DNA from: Solirubrobacteraceae bacterium
GTDB taxonomy: Bacteria; Actinomycetota; Thermoleophilia; Solirubrobacterales; Solirubrobacteraceae
Assembly (NCBI GenBank): GCA_025935735.1
Contig: JAICUS010000038.1
Location: forward strand, 1-19,180
Reading direction: 5' to 3'
Length of the DNA: 19,180 nt
A program made the translations under genes and the position numbers. The notes beneath the pieces were generated by a model, which was not told where the DNA came from, searched no databases, and saw nothing but the letters and a program-made list of their open reading frames with translations. How positions within the stretch are numbered: position 1 is the stretch's first letter; every line of letters starts with the position of its first letter. Below, in pieces: positions 7,713 to 14,582 of the stretch.

Positions 7713-7729
7713 TGCCGTCTAGGACGGCA
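7713..7729. terminator. short hairpin between the 214-aa gene and the LysM cassette
   Basis: TGCCGTC (7713-7719) and GACGGCA (7723-7729) form a perfect 7-bp stem with a TAG loop, 4 nt beyond the stop of the reverse-strand 214-aa gene. CGTCTAG is also directly repeated at 7716-7722 and 7730-7736, the second copy overlapping that stop codon. There is no T-run, so a terminator or mRNA 3'-end stabiliser is only a guess. The rest of the 7627-7732 gap shows nothing else I can identify. Confidence 0.3.
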
Positions 7730-7732
7730 CGT

Positions 7733-8377
7733 CTAGTGGATCCGCTCAGACCCGAGGCGGCCGCTCTCGATCCCGCGCGCCTCGAGGCGCTCCCACAGCG
7801 GCCGGTTGTCGGCGTGCGGGTCGTCGGTCGCCTCGAGCAGCAGCGGGTCGCGGCCGCCGTCGGCGAGCACGTCGTCGCGCAGCGTCTCGGAGCCGACGAC
7901 GATCAGCTCGGCCCGCAGCGACGCGGCCAGGTGCAGCTCCTCGAAACGCTCGCGGCGGCGCCGCGGGCCGGCGAGCGTGAGCGCCGCGTAGCGCCAGTAC
8001 CACAGCTCGGCGCCCTCGTTCGTCGCGATCAGTCCGCGGGCGAGCGCGTACTGCAGCGGATGGAAGATCACCAGGACGCGCGGGAAGCCGGGCAGCCGCA
8101 TGCGGCGCGCGGCGCCCGCGGCGAGGCCGTCGGCCAAGGGACCGGGCAGCCGGCCCTTGCGCCCCAGCCGCGGCGGGTCGGCGGCCACCACGCCGGGCCC
8201 GCTGAGCAGGTCCTCGACGTGCGCGCGCAGCGCGAAGTCCTCCAGCTCGCACGGCAGCAGCAGCAGGCACAGCGGCCGGGGCTGGATCGGCGCGGTGGTC
8301 TCGGCCGCGCGCGTGAGCGTGAACGTGCTGCCGATGTGGCCCGCGCGCGGCCCGATGCTGCTTCCGGTCTGGGTCAT
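7733..8377 (-). CDS. unrecognised 214-aa protein beside glycosyltransferase genes
   Basis: I do not recognise a family. The 214-residue protein is probably cytoplasmic: no signal peptide or clear membrane helix. It begins MTQTGSSIGPRAG, then a hydrophobic strand PLCLLLLPCELEDFALR and further strand-like segments (RVLVIFHPLQYALARGL, AELIVVGSETLRDDVL), which give an alternating beta/alpha impression. EGAELWYWRY is the most aromatic stretch. The C-terminus is charged (DDPHADNRPLWERLEARG). The ATG at 8377 is supported by a TAGCGT -10 box 8 nt upstream. It lies 47 nt downstream of a GT2 glycosyltransferase on the same strand, so a role in glycan assembly or its control is possible, by context only. 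Confidence 0.65.
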   Translation of the reverse strand: MTQTGSSIGPRAGHIGSTFTLTRAAETTAPIQPRPLCLLLLPCELEDFALRAHVEDLLSGPGVVAADPPRLGRKGRLPGPLADGLAAGAARRMRLPGFPRVLVIFHPLQYALARGLIATNEGAELWYWRYAALTLAGPRRRRERFEELHLAASLRAELIVVGSETLRDDVLADGGRDPLLLEATDDPHADNRPLWERLEARGIESGRLGSERIH

Positions 8378-8385
8378 CCCGAGCC

Positions 8386-8391
8386 ACGCTA
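8386..8391 (-). promoter_or_regulatory. -10 box TAGCGT, near-leaderless promoter of the 214-aa gene
   Basis: On the reverse strand TAGCGT is followed by 8 nt and then the ATG at 8377. It matches TAnnnT and the spacing seen at other starts in this window. There is no Shine-Dalgarno between box and start. No clear -35 is visible. Confidence 0.5.
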
Positions 8392-8424
8392 GCGCGACCG
8401 CCCGGCGCGGTGACCGGGTGCGCT

Positions 8425-9381
8425 TCAGCGCCGGCCGGTGGGCTCGCCGGCGCCGAGGCGCCGGTTGAGCTCCTCGGCCTCCTCCGCCAGCCCCGTGCCG
8501 CTCCCCGGGCGCAGCGCGGCCCGCGCCTGGCGCAGGTGGTGGGCGGGGTCGGACCCGGGCCGGCCGAGCGCGCGGACGGCGCGCCAGGAGAACGTCCAGG
8601 CGCTCAACCAGCGCACGGCCAGCGCGGCGGGCGCCGAGTGATGCTTGCGCATGTAGCGGTCGCGGTTGCGGGCCGCCTCGACGATCCGGCGCTCCACCGC
8701 GTCCTCCGTGCGCGGCTGGGCGTGCCGCACCGCGCGCGCCTCGGGCACGTAGAGCGTCGTCCAGCCCGCGTCGCGCAGCCGCCGGCAGAAGTCCACCTCG
8801 TCGACGTAGGCGAAGAACTCGGGATCGAAGAAGCCGATCCCCTCGGCCGCCGAGCGGCGCACCATCAGCGCGGCCGAGTGCGACCAGTGGACGCGCCGGA
8901 CGCGATCGCCGCGGCTCTGCACCACGCCGCGCCGGTAGAGGCCGACCGCGCTCAGCCACGCCGTCCCGACCGAGCCGAAGCGCCAGGCGGACGGCAGCTG
9001 CTCGCCGTCGGCGTTGACCAGCTTCGCGCCGGCGGCGCCGGCCGAGTCGTCGGCGGCCAGCGCCGCGTGCAGCGCGACCGTCGCGCCGGGCTCGAGCTCT
9101 GAGTCCTCGTTGAGCAGCAGGCAGAAGCGCCCGCGCGCCCGCTTGAGCAGATCCGTGTCGTTCTCCGCCTTGCCGCGGCGCCGGCCGCAGGCGAACACCT
9201 CGGTGGTCGCCGGGTGGCTGCGGGCCGCCTCGGCCGACCCGTCCTGGGAGGCGTTGTCGAGCACGAGCACCTCGGTGGCGAAGTCGACCGTCGCGAGCTC
9301 GCGGGCGATCGCGTCCAGGCAGTAGCGCAGCAGCGGCCGCTGCTCGGTGTTGACGACGCAGAATGAGAGCTCGACTGACAC
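8425..9381 (-). CDS. family 2 glycosyltransferase, rhamnosyltransferase-like (GT-A)
   Basis: A 318-residue GT2 enzyme. The N-terminal strand LSFCVVNTEQ is followed by VLVLDNASQDGS (38-49), the nucleotide-binding start of GT-A folds. LLLNEDSEL (88-96) holds the acidic metal-binding motif in the DxD position. GIGFFDPEFFAYVDEVDFCRR (about 181-201) is the acceptor-side motif seen in WbbL-like rhamnosyltransferases (FFxxxEDxDxxxR), here with D-E in place of E-D. There is no N-terminal membrane anchor, so it is probably cytoplasmic or membrane-associated. I start it at GTG 9381 because the reading frame upstream is shadow sequence and the family begins at this point. Likely adds a sugar such as rhamnose to a lipid-linked glycan; donor is inferred. 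It is divergent from another GT2 gene across 54 bp. Confidence 0.86.
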   Translation of the reverse strand: MSVELSFCVVNTEQRPLLRYCLDAIARELATVDFATEVLVLDNASQDGSAEAARSHPATTEVFACGRRRGKAENDTDLLKRARGRFCLLLNEDSELEPGATVALHAALAADDSAGAAGAKLVNADGEQLPSAWRFGSVGTAWLSAVGLYRRGVVQSRGDRVRRVHWSHSAALMVRRSAAEGIGFFDPEFFAYVDEVDFCRRLRDAGWTTLYVPEARAVRHAQPRTEDAVERRIVEAARNRDRYMRKHHSAPAALAVRWLSAWTFSWRAVRALGRPGSDPAHHLRQARAALRPGSGTGLAEEAEELNRRLGAGEPTGRR

Positions 9382-9391
9382 CGTGGGACTG

Positions 9392-9398
9392 CATACTG
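9392..9398. promoter_or_regulatory. possible symmetric divergent promoter core CATACTG
   Basis: CATACT (forward, 9392-9397) and CAGTAT (reverse, 9398-9393) both fit xAnnnT. Their predicted starts, near 9404 and 9386, are 18 bp apart, leaving a 5-nt leader to the reverse GTG at 9381 and about 32 nt to the forward ATG at 9436. Every xAnnnT has this symmetry, so the support is only positional. No other candidate is visible in the 54-bp gap. Confidence 0.3.
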
Positions 9399-9435
9399 AA
9401 GCGCACAAGCGCGACCTGCCAGCATCTCGCGGCCG

Positions 9436-10563
9436 ATGCGCTCCCTCTTCTGGATCGCCGCCGCCCTGCTGGCCTGGACGCAGGCCCTCTACGCGCCCGC
9501 GCTGGCGCTCGCGCGCCGGCTGCTCGGCTCGCCCCCGCCGGCGCCCAACGGGCCCCTGCCGGAGCCGCCGCCCCGCGTCTCGCTGATCGTCGCCGCCTAC
9601 CGCGAGGAGGCGGTGATCGCCGCCAAGGTGGCCAACGCGCTGGCGCTGGACTGGCCGCGCGAGCGCCTCGAGGTGATCGTGGCCGTGGACGGCGGCGGCG
9701 ACGCCACGGCCGCGCGCGCCCGCGCGGCCGGCGCACACCTCGTGCTCGAGCTGCCGCGCGGCGGCAAGATCCGCGCCCAGGACGCGGCCGTGCGCGCCGC
9801 ATCGGGCGAGCTGCTGGCGTTCTCGGACGCCAACGCGCTGTGGGAGCCCGGCGCGCTGAAAGCACTGGCGGCGCCGTTCGCCGACCCGGGCGTGGGCTAC
9901 GCCTGCGGCCGCGTCGAGTTCACCAACGAGTCCGGCACCAACCAGGAGGGCCTCTACTGGCGCTACGAGCTGTGGCTGCGCGCCCAGGAGTCCGCGCTGG
10001 CGTCGGTCACGGGCGGCAACGGGGCGATCTACGCCGTGCGCCGCGAGTGCTACGTCGAGGTCGACCCGATCATGGGCCACGACCTCTCGCTGCCGTTCCG
10101 GATCGTCAAGGCGGGGCGGCGCGCCGTGTTCGCCCCGGACGCCCGGGCGAGCGAGAAGATGGTCCCGACGATCGAGGGCGAGTGGGCCCGCAAGCGCCGG
10201 ATGATGGCCCACGGCTGGCCGATCGTCGTCCGCGGCGGGCTGCTGGACCCGCGCGGCTACCCGCCGCTGTACGCGGCGATGATCGCCTCGCACCGGCTGC
10301 TGCGCTACGGCACGCCGTTCCTGCACGTGCTGCTCGGGGCCGCGAGCCTGGCGCTGCTGGGCCGCGGGCGCGTCTACGCGCTGGCCGCCGTCGCCCAGGC
10401 CGCGCTGCTCGCCGGCGCGGCGGCCGGCGGCCGGGTGCGCGCCCGGCCGCTCCTGGTCGCCCGCTACTACGTGCTCACCACCGCCTCGCTGGCCGCCGGC
10501 CTCTACGACTGGCTGCGCCACGGCACCGAGGCCGGCTGGGAGGCCCCGGAGGGCACGCGGTGA
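9436..10563 (+). CDS. membrane family 2 glycosyltransferase
   Basis: A 375-residue GT2 of the membrane type (cellulose/hyaluronan synthase-like). A membrane segment lies at about 4-28, then the catalytic domain: VSLIVAAYREE (48-58), AVDGGGDAT (83-91), FSDANALWEPGAL (129-141, the DxD-like metal site), GGNGAIYAVRRE (193-204), and GHD (214-216) with ARKRRM (251-256) in place of the processive QxxRW motif. Three further hydrophobic stretches follow from about 285 to 355. It probably extends a polysaccharide chain at the membrane using a nucleotide-sugar donor. The missing canonical QxxRW leaves processivity open. Its TGA overlaps the GTG start of the sugar transferase gene (GTGA at 10560-10563), so the two are translationally coupled. 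Confidence 0.88.
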   Translation: MRSLFWIAAALLAWTQALYAPALALARRLLGSPPPAPNGPLPEPPPRVSLIVAAYREEAVIAAKVANALALDWPRERLEVIVAVDGGGDATAARARAAGAHLVLELPRGGKIRAQDAAVRAASGELLAFSDANALWEPGALKALAAPFADPGVGYACGRVEFTNESGTNQEGLYWRYELWLRAQESALASVTGGNGAIYAVRRECYVEVDPIMGHDLSLPFRIVKAGRRAVFAPDARASEKMVPTIEGEWARKRRMMAHGWPIVVRGGLLDPRGYPPLYAAMIASHRLLRYGTPFLHVLLGAASLALLGRGRVYALAAVAQAALLAGAAAGGRVRARPLLVARYYVLTTASLAAGLYDWLRHGTEAGWEAPEGTR

Positions 10564-11165
10564 ACCCGTACCTGCTGTCGCGGCGCAAGCGCGCGCTCGA
10601 CCTGCTCGCGGTGGCCGCGGGCGCCGTCGTCGCCGCGCCGCTCGTCGGCGTGGCGATGCTGCTGATCCGGCTGGAGACGCACGGGCACGCGATCTACCGC
10701 CAGCGCCGGGTGGGCCGCGACGGCGTGCCGTTCGAGCTCTACAAGCTGCGCACGATGGTGTCCGGGGCCGAGCGGATCGGGCTCGGGATGGCGGTCGACG
10801 AGGGCGACGAGCGGATCACCCGGGTCGGCGCCGCCCTGCGCCGCTTCTCGATCGATGAGCTGCCGAACCTGCTCAACATCGCCCGCGGCGAGATGTCGCT
10901 CGTCGGCCCCCGGCCGACGCTGCAGGCCCAGGTCGACCGCTACTCCGAGCGCCAGCGCCGGCGGCTCGATGCGCGCCCCGGGCTCACCGGCTGGGCGCAG
11001 GTCAACGGCCGCGCGTCATTGCCGTGGGCCGACCGGATCGAGCTCGACATCTGGTACATCGAGCACGCCTCGCTGCGGCTGGACCTGCACATCATCGCCC
11101 GCAGCGTCCACATGGCCATCACCGGCCATGGCCTCTATCGCGGAGCGACAGGCGGATGGAGATAG
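10560..11165 (+). CDS. undecaprenyl-phosphate sugar phosphotransferase (PglC-like monotopic phosphoglycosyl transferase)
   Basis: A 201-residue bacterial sugar transferase (PF02397) of the short PglC type. It has one hydrophobic re-entrant helix at about 12-36, then the signature series: YRQRRVGRDGVPFELYKLRTM (46-66), the catalytic Asp-Glu pair in SIDELPNL (D99-E100), GEMSLVGPRP (110-119), and PGLTGWAQVNGR. These enzymes transfer a sugar phosphate from a UDP-sugar to undecaprenyl phosphate on the inner face of the membrane, the first step of lipid-linked glycan assembly. GTG start overlaps the stop of the preceding GT2 gene. Together with the PglF-like dehydratase in this window it suggests that a 4-keto- or amino-deoxy-sugar may be the first sugar, but substrate specificity is not readable. 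Confidence 0.93.
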   Translation: MNPYLLSRRKRALDLLAVAAGAVVAAPLVGVAMLLIRLETHGHAIYRQRRVGRDGVPFELYKLRTMVSGAERIGLGMAVDEGDERITRVGAALRRFSIDELPNLLNIARGEMSLVGPRPTLQAQVDRYSERQRRRLDARPGLTGWAQVNGRASLPWADRIELDIWYIEHASLRLDLHIIARSVHMAITGHGLYRGATGGWR

Positions 11166-11186
11166 ACCGGGGGGCTGCCGCGGGGC

Positions 11187-11209
11187 GGGCGGGCTGAATC
11201 TCCCGCTTT
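11187..11209 (+). terminator. weak intrinsic-terminator-like hairpin after the sugar transferase gene
   Basis: GCGGG (11189-11193) pairs with CCCGC (11202-11206) around an 8-nt loop; two G-U pairs may extend the stem, and TTT follows. It sits 21 nt past the stop and just before the convergent DUF3105 stop at 11208-11210. Short stem and short T-run make this tentative. Confidence 0.35.
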
Positions 11210-11918
11210 AGGGAACGATCTCCGGGCCCTTGTCGATGTACTGGTCGTGGAAGGTCCGCAGCGCGTCGAAGACCTTGTCGTTCATCTGCGGGCAGCCCAC
11301 GTAGTGGCCCCAGGCGGAGGCCGCGACGGCGTAGGGCATCTTCGTCGTGTTCTGGAACAACAGCATGTGGTAGCCGTTGTTCTCCTCGGACACGAGCGTC
11401 TCGAGCTCCTTGACCGTCTGCTGCGAGGAGCCCGGCTTGTACTGGACCTCGATCCGGCCGTGCTCGAGCGGGTGGACGAGCATGCCCAGCCGCGGCGTGT
11501 CGCCGGGCAGGTAGGTGCCGTCCTGGTACCAGTTCGGGTTGTGGTTGCCCGACGTGGGCGGGTTCGTCTTGTAGTCCGACGCCTTGAAGTCCTTGGTCTC
11601 GTGCGTATTGCCCTCGATCGGGGCGTTGACGAGCTTGCACCCGGCCGCCTCGGCCGCCTGCTTGAGGTTCGCGGTCTGCTGGCCGGGGATCTTGGCGCTG
11701 GCCTTGGCCGCCGTCGGCTGGCCGACGTCGCCCTGGGCGCCGCTGCCGCCGAGCCCGACCACCAGCAGCACGACCACGCCGGCCACGACGAGCACCGAGA
11801 GCAGCCCGCCGAACGCGAACTGCATCCGCTTGCGCCGCGCGGCGGCGGCGTGCTCGGCCTGCTCGCGCTCCATGCGCTCGCGACGGCGCCGTTCCTTTTC
11901 CTCCTGCCGGCTGGCCAT
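11208..11918 (-). CDS. DUF3105 domain membrane protein
   Basis: A 236-residue protein with a charged, probably helical cytoplasmic N-terminus (1-32, rich in Arg/Glu), a single membrane segment at about 35-57, and an outside domain matching DUF3105. Family motifs are NPPTSGNH (119-126) and HPLEHG (149-154), with a late segment AWGHYVGCP (202-210). The conserved histidines could bind a metal (inference). C94 and C209 are the only cysteines and might form a disulfide outside the cell. DUF3105 proteins are common in actinobacteria and have no firmly known function. It follows an alpha/beta hydrolase gene by 32 nt on the same strand but has its own TACCCT -10 candidate. Confidence 0.87.
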   Translation of the reverse strand: MASRQEEKERRRRERMEREQAEHAAAARRKRMQFAFGGLLSVLVVAGVVVLLVVGLGGSGAQGDVGQPTAAKASAKIPGQQTANLKQAAEAAGCKLVNAPIEGNTHETKDFKASDYKTNPPTSGNHNPNWYQDGTYLPGDTPRLGMLVHPLEHGRIEVQYKPGSSQQTVKELETLVSEENNGYHMLLFQNTTKMPYAVAASAWGHYVGCPQMNDKVFDALRTFHDQYIDKGPEIVP

Positions 11919-11928
11919 GTCCGGCGTG

Positions 11929-11934
11929 AGGGTA
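11929..11934 (-). promoter_or_regulatory. -10 box TACCCT upstream of the DUF3105 gene
   Basis: On the reverse strand TACCCT is followed by 10 nt and the ATG at 11918, predicting a leader of about 4 nt. It lies in the 32-nt gap behind the hydrolase stop. It fits TAnnnT but there is no visible -35. Confidence 0.35.
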
Positions 11935-11950
11935 GCGAGCGATTCTGCGA

Positions 11951-12781
11951 TCAGGACGCTGCCGTCCGCACGGCGGCGGGGCGCGGGCGCCAACATTCGT
12001 CGACGAAGCGCGCGATCTCGTCCGTGAGCCGGCGCGGCGCCACGCGGAGCTCGAGGATCGAGTGGGCCTGCAGCAGGCGGGCGTCCGGCAGCTCCTCGGC
12101 CAGCATGCCGGCGTCCGAGAACGGATGGATCATGTCGTACTGGTGCCCGATGACCAGCGTCGGCGCCCCGATCGCCCGCCGCTCCTCGCGCGGCGGCGCC
12201 GTGCGGCCGAAGAACAGGCCCTGGAGCACGGCGGCGCTGGGGGCCGGATCCTGGCGGATCCAGTCGAGCAGGATGTCCGCCTGCCAGGGGAGCCGCCGGC
12301 GCGGCACCGCGCGGGCGGCCCGGGCCACCGCGCGCATCCCCGGCTCGCCGAACGTGAGCGCCAGCATCAGCGGCGTGAACGCCAGCGCGCAGCCGAGCAG
12401 CGCGTGGTCGAGCACCGGCATCTCGATCACCATCCCGCGCACGCGCCCGGGCGCCTGCGCGGCCGCCTCGAGCGCGACGTTGGCGCCCAGCGACGTGCCC
12501 AGGATCACCGCGTCGCGGTCGCCGAGCTCGTCCAGCAGCGCGACCACCTGGCGCCCGTAGGCGGGCATCGAGTAGCGCCACTGGTCGTGCGGGCGGTCGG
12601 ACTCGCCGTGGCCGAGCAGGTCCAGCGTGACCGCGCGGTGGCCGTGGCCGGCCAGCGCGCGGGCCAGGGCCTCGTGCATGCGCTGCGAGAACAGCAGGCC
12701 GTGCAGCAGGACGATCGGCCGCGGCCCGTCGCCGTGGACCGTGTAGGCCAGCCGCTGCCCGTCGAGGGTGAAGGTCGGCAC
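11951..12781 (-). CDS. alpha/beta-fold hydrolase
   Basis: A 276-residue serine hydrolase of the alpha/beta fold, probably cytoplasmic. Oxyanion-hole region LLHGLLFS (25-32), nucleophile elbow GTSLGAN (Ser97), likely acid D216 in IGHQYDMIHP, and likely catalytic H240 in LLQAHSILE. The strand TLDLLGHGESDRP (52-64) is also typical. A lid region rich in Pro/Arg lies at about 130-200. Substrate cannot be read; the family includes esterases, lipases and C-C hydrolases. It begins with GTG at 12781, 8 nt after a TAGGAT -10 box, and there is no Shine-Dalgarno. It is divergent from a GNAT gene across only 26 bp, with overlapping promoters. Confidence 0.88.
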   Translation of the reverse strand: MPTFTLDGQRLAYTVHGDGPRPIVLLHGLLFSQRMHEALARALAGHGHRAVTLDLLGHGESDRPHDQWRYSMPAYGRQVVALLDELGDRDAVILGTSLGANVALEAAAQAPGRVRGMVIEMPVLDHALLGCALAFTPLMLALTFGEPGMRAVARAARAVPRRRLPWQADILLDWIRQDPAPSAAVLQGLFFGRTAPPREERRAIGAPTLVIGHQYDMIHPFSDAGMLAEELPDARLLQAHSILELRVAPRRLTDEIARFVDECWRPRPAAVRTAAS

Positions 12782-12789
12782 GGCCGCCG

Positions 12790-12795
12790 ATCCTA
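12790..12795 (-). promoter_or_regulatory. -10 box TAGGAT, near-leaderless promoter of the alpha/beta hydrolase
   Basis: Reverse-strand TAGGAT, 8 nt before the GTG at 12781. Its upstream end overlaps the forward-strand -10 box TATTGT by two bases (12794-12795), so the two genes share one promoter core. Confidence 0.55.
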
Positions 12796-12799
12796 TTGT
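12794..12799 (+). promoter_or_regulatory. -10 box TATTGT, near-leaderless promoter of the GNAT gene
   Basis: Forward TATTGT, 8 nt before the ATG at 12808, mirrors the reverse-strand box at exactly the same distance from its own start codon. No Shine-Dalgarno is present on either side. RNA polymerase could probably occupy only one side at a time (inference). Confidence 0.55.
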
Positions 12800-12807
12800 G
12801 AGCTGCG

Positions 12808-13656
12808 ATGCCGGACCTCCGCCCGATGCGCCACGACGACGCTCCTGCCGTCTTCGAGCTGGCCGTCCGCTGCTTCACCCACCTCGCCGAGCGCCTCCGG
12901 CTGCCCGAGGAGCCGCCGCCGCCCGACCCTGAGGTGGCCTACATCCGCCACCGGCATCTCGTGCGGACCGACCCGGGCGGCTGCTGGGTGGCCGAGCAGG
13001 ACGGCGAGCTCGTCGGCGCGGCGGAGGCGCTCGTGCGCGAGGGCCTGTGGGGCCTCTCGCTGCTCCTCGTCCATCCGCGCGCGCAGTCCACCGGTGTCGG
13101 CACGGCGCTGCTGCGGCGCGCGCACGTGCTCGCCGACGGCGCGCGCGGGCGGATCATCCTGTCCTCGCAGGACGCCCGGGCGCTGCGCGCCTACCGGCGG
13201 CTCGGGCTGCGGCCGCAGCCCTGCCTGAAGGCGGTGGGGACGCCGCGCGGCGTGACCGAACCCGCGACCGTGCGCACCGGCACCCGCGACGACATCCCGC
13301 TCACCGAAGCGGTCGACCGGGCCATCCGCGGCGCCGCCCACGGCGCCGACATCGGCTGCCTGCTCGACATGGGCGCGCAGCTCTTGGTGGTTCCCGACCG
13401 CGGCTACGCCGTGATCCGCCGCGGGGTGCGCCTGCTCGCCGCCACCGATGACGACGCGGCACGCGACCTGCTGCGCGCCGTTCTCGCCCGGGCCGACGGC
13501 GAGGCGGAGGTCGACTGGCTGAGCGAGCGCCAGAGCTGGGCGCTGGACGTCTGCCTGGACGCCGGGCTGGACCTGCGCGCCGACGCCGGGACGGTGTTCA
13601 CGGACGGTGAGATCGGTCCGTTTCGGCCGTATCTCCCGTCCGGCGCCTTCCTCTGA
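12808..13656 (+). CDS. GNAT-family N-acetyltransferase with degenerate second half
   Basis: A 282-residue protein. The first half is a GNAT fold: N-terminal LRPMRHDDAPAVFELAV, strand WVAEQDGELVGAAEAL, and the acetyl-CoA pyrophosphate loop VHPRAQSTGVGTALL (88-102, Q/R-x-x-G-x-G/A). SSQDARALRAYRRLGLR (about 115-131) is the typical last helix of a GNAT domain. Residues 135-282 look like a second, eroded GNAT-like unit (VRTGTRDDIPLTEAVD resembles another first helix) without the acetyl-CoA loop. Such tandem proteins often keep one active domain. Substrate unknown; probably cytoplasmic. It starts at ATG 12808 after a TATTGT box and is followed by the SDR gene 44 nt downstream. Confidence 0.85.
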   Translation: MPDLRPMRHDDAPAVFELAVRCFTHLAERLRLPEEPPPPDPEVAYIRHRHLVRTDPGGCWVAEQDGELVGAAEALVREGLWGLSLLLVHPRAQSTGVGTALLRRAHVLADGARGRIILSSQDARALRAYRRLGLRPQPCLKAVGTPRGVTEPATVRTGTRDDIPLTEAVDRAIRGAAHGADIGCLLDMGAQLLVVPDRGYAVIRRGVRLLAATDDDAARDLLRAVLARADGEAEVDWLSERQSWALDVCLDAGLDLRADAGTVFTDGEIGPFRPYLPSGAFL

Positions 13657-13672
13657 GTCAAAATGATGACTC
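13655..13672. promoter_or_regulatory. operator-like palindrome GAGTCA-n6-TGACTC with nested -10
   Basis: Perfect 6-bp arms GAGTCA (13655-13660) and TGACTC (13667-13672) separated by AAATGA, starting in the GNAT stop codon. AATGAT (13662-13667) fits a -10 hexamer between the arms and would give the SDR gene a leader of about 27 nt. A dimeric repressor binding here would block that promoter (inference). No regulator of it is encoded in the window. Confidence 0.4.
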
Positions 13673-13683
13673 CGCAACGACTT

Positions 13684-13690
13684 AGAGGAG
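13684..13690 (+). promoter_or_regulatory. strong Shine-Dalgarno AGAGGAG before the SDR gene
   Basis: AGAGGAG lies 10 nt before the ATG at 13701. It is one of the few clear ribosome-binding sites in a window where most starts look leaderless, and it fixes the SDR start. Confidence 0.6.
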
Positions 13691-13700
13691 ACGCGCAGAC

Positions 13701-14579
13701 ATGGCCAAGACCCCCCGTTCGCTGACCGGCAAGGTCGCCGTGGTCACGGGCGGCGCCCGCGGCATCGGCCAGGCGCTCGCGCGGGCGCTCGCCCGCGAGG
13801 GGGCGATCGTCGCGATCGGCGACCTCGACGGCGCCGGCGCCGAGGCCACCGCCGCGGAGCTGGGCGGCCGCGCCTACGGCGCGGCGCTCGACGTCACCGA
13901 CCGCCCGGCGTTCGCCGCCTTCCTCGACGACGTCGAGCAGCGCCTCGGCCCGCTCGACATCCTCGTCAACAACGCCGGGATCATGCCGCTGACCCCGCTG
14001 GACGAGGAGTCCGACGCCAGCGTCACCCGGCAGCTGGAGATCAACCTGCACGCGGTGATCTTCGGCACGCAGGAGGCGGTGCGCCGGATGCGCCCGCGCG
14101 ACACCGGCCACATCGTCAATATCGCGTCGCTGGCCGGTCGTGCCGCCGGGCCGGGGATCGCCACCTACTGCGCCACCAAGCACGGCGTGATCGGCCTCTC
14201 GGAGGCGGTGCGCGCCGAGCTGCGCGGCACCGGGGTGGAGATCACGGTCGTCATGCCGGGGTTCGCGGCCACCGAGCTGGCGGCCGGCGTGCCCGACCTG
14301 CGCTTCGTCCCGCGCGTGACGCCGGAGGACATCGCCGCGGCCACGGTCGCCGCGCTGAAGGTCCCGCGCTTCGACGTCTGGGTCCCGAAGCGCCTCGCCG
14401 GGATCATCACCGTGGCCGCGGTCCTGCCACGCCCCCTGCGCGAGTGGGTGGCGCGCGCGATGAACTCCCAGAAGGTCGTCCACGCCGACCGCGCCCGGCG
14501 CGCCGCCTACGAGGCCCGCGCCGCCGCCTCGGCCCCCCACGCCGACGAGGCCGCCTTCGAGGAGGAGACAGCCGCCTGA
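13701..14579 (+). CDS. short-chain dehydrogenase/reductase (SDR)
   Basis: A 292-residue classical SDR. TGGARGIG at 16-23 is the NAD(P)-binding turn; N90-N-A-G stabilises the sheet; the catalytic set is S143 (in NIASLAG), Y156 and K160 (YCATKHG). The C-terminus extends about 40 residues past the core and ends in an Ala/Glu-rich tail. R20 in the glycine loop and D39 after strand 2 (AIGDLDG) make cofactor choice uncertain, though the aspartate favours NAD(H). The substrate is unknown; the family reduces or oxidises alcohols and ketones. The gene has its own Shine-Dalgarno and an operator-like palindrome upstream. It is convergent with the dehalogenase gene across a palindromic repeat element. 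Confidence 0.93.
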   Translation: MAKTPRSLTGKVAVVTGGARGIGQALARALAREGAIVAIGDLDGAGAEATAAELGGRAYGAALDVTDRPAFAAFLDDVEQRLGPLDILVNNAGIMPLTPLDEESDASVTRQLEINLHAVIFGTQEAVRRMRPRDTGHIVNIASLAGRAAGPGIATYCATKHGVIGLSEAVRAELRGTGVEITVVMPGFAATELAAGVPDLRFVPRVTPEDIAAATVAALKVPRFDVWVPKRLAGIITVAAVLPRPLREWVARAMNSQKVVHADRARRAAYEARAAASAPHADEAAFEEETAA

Positions 14580-14582
14580 AGA

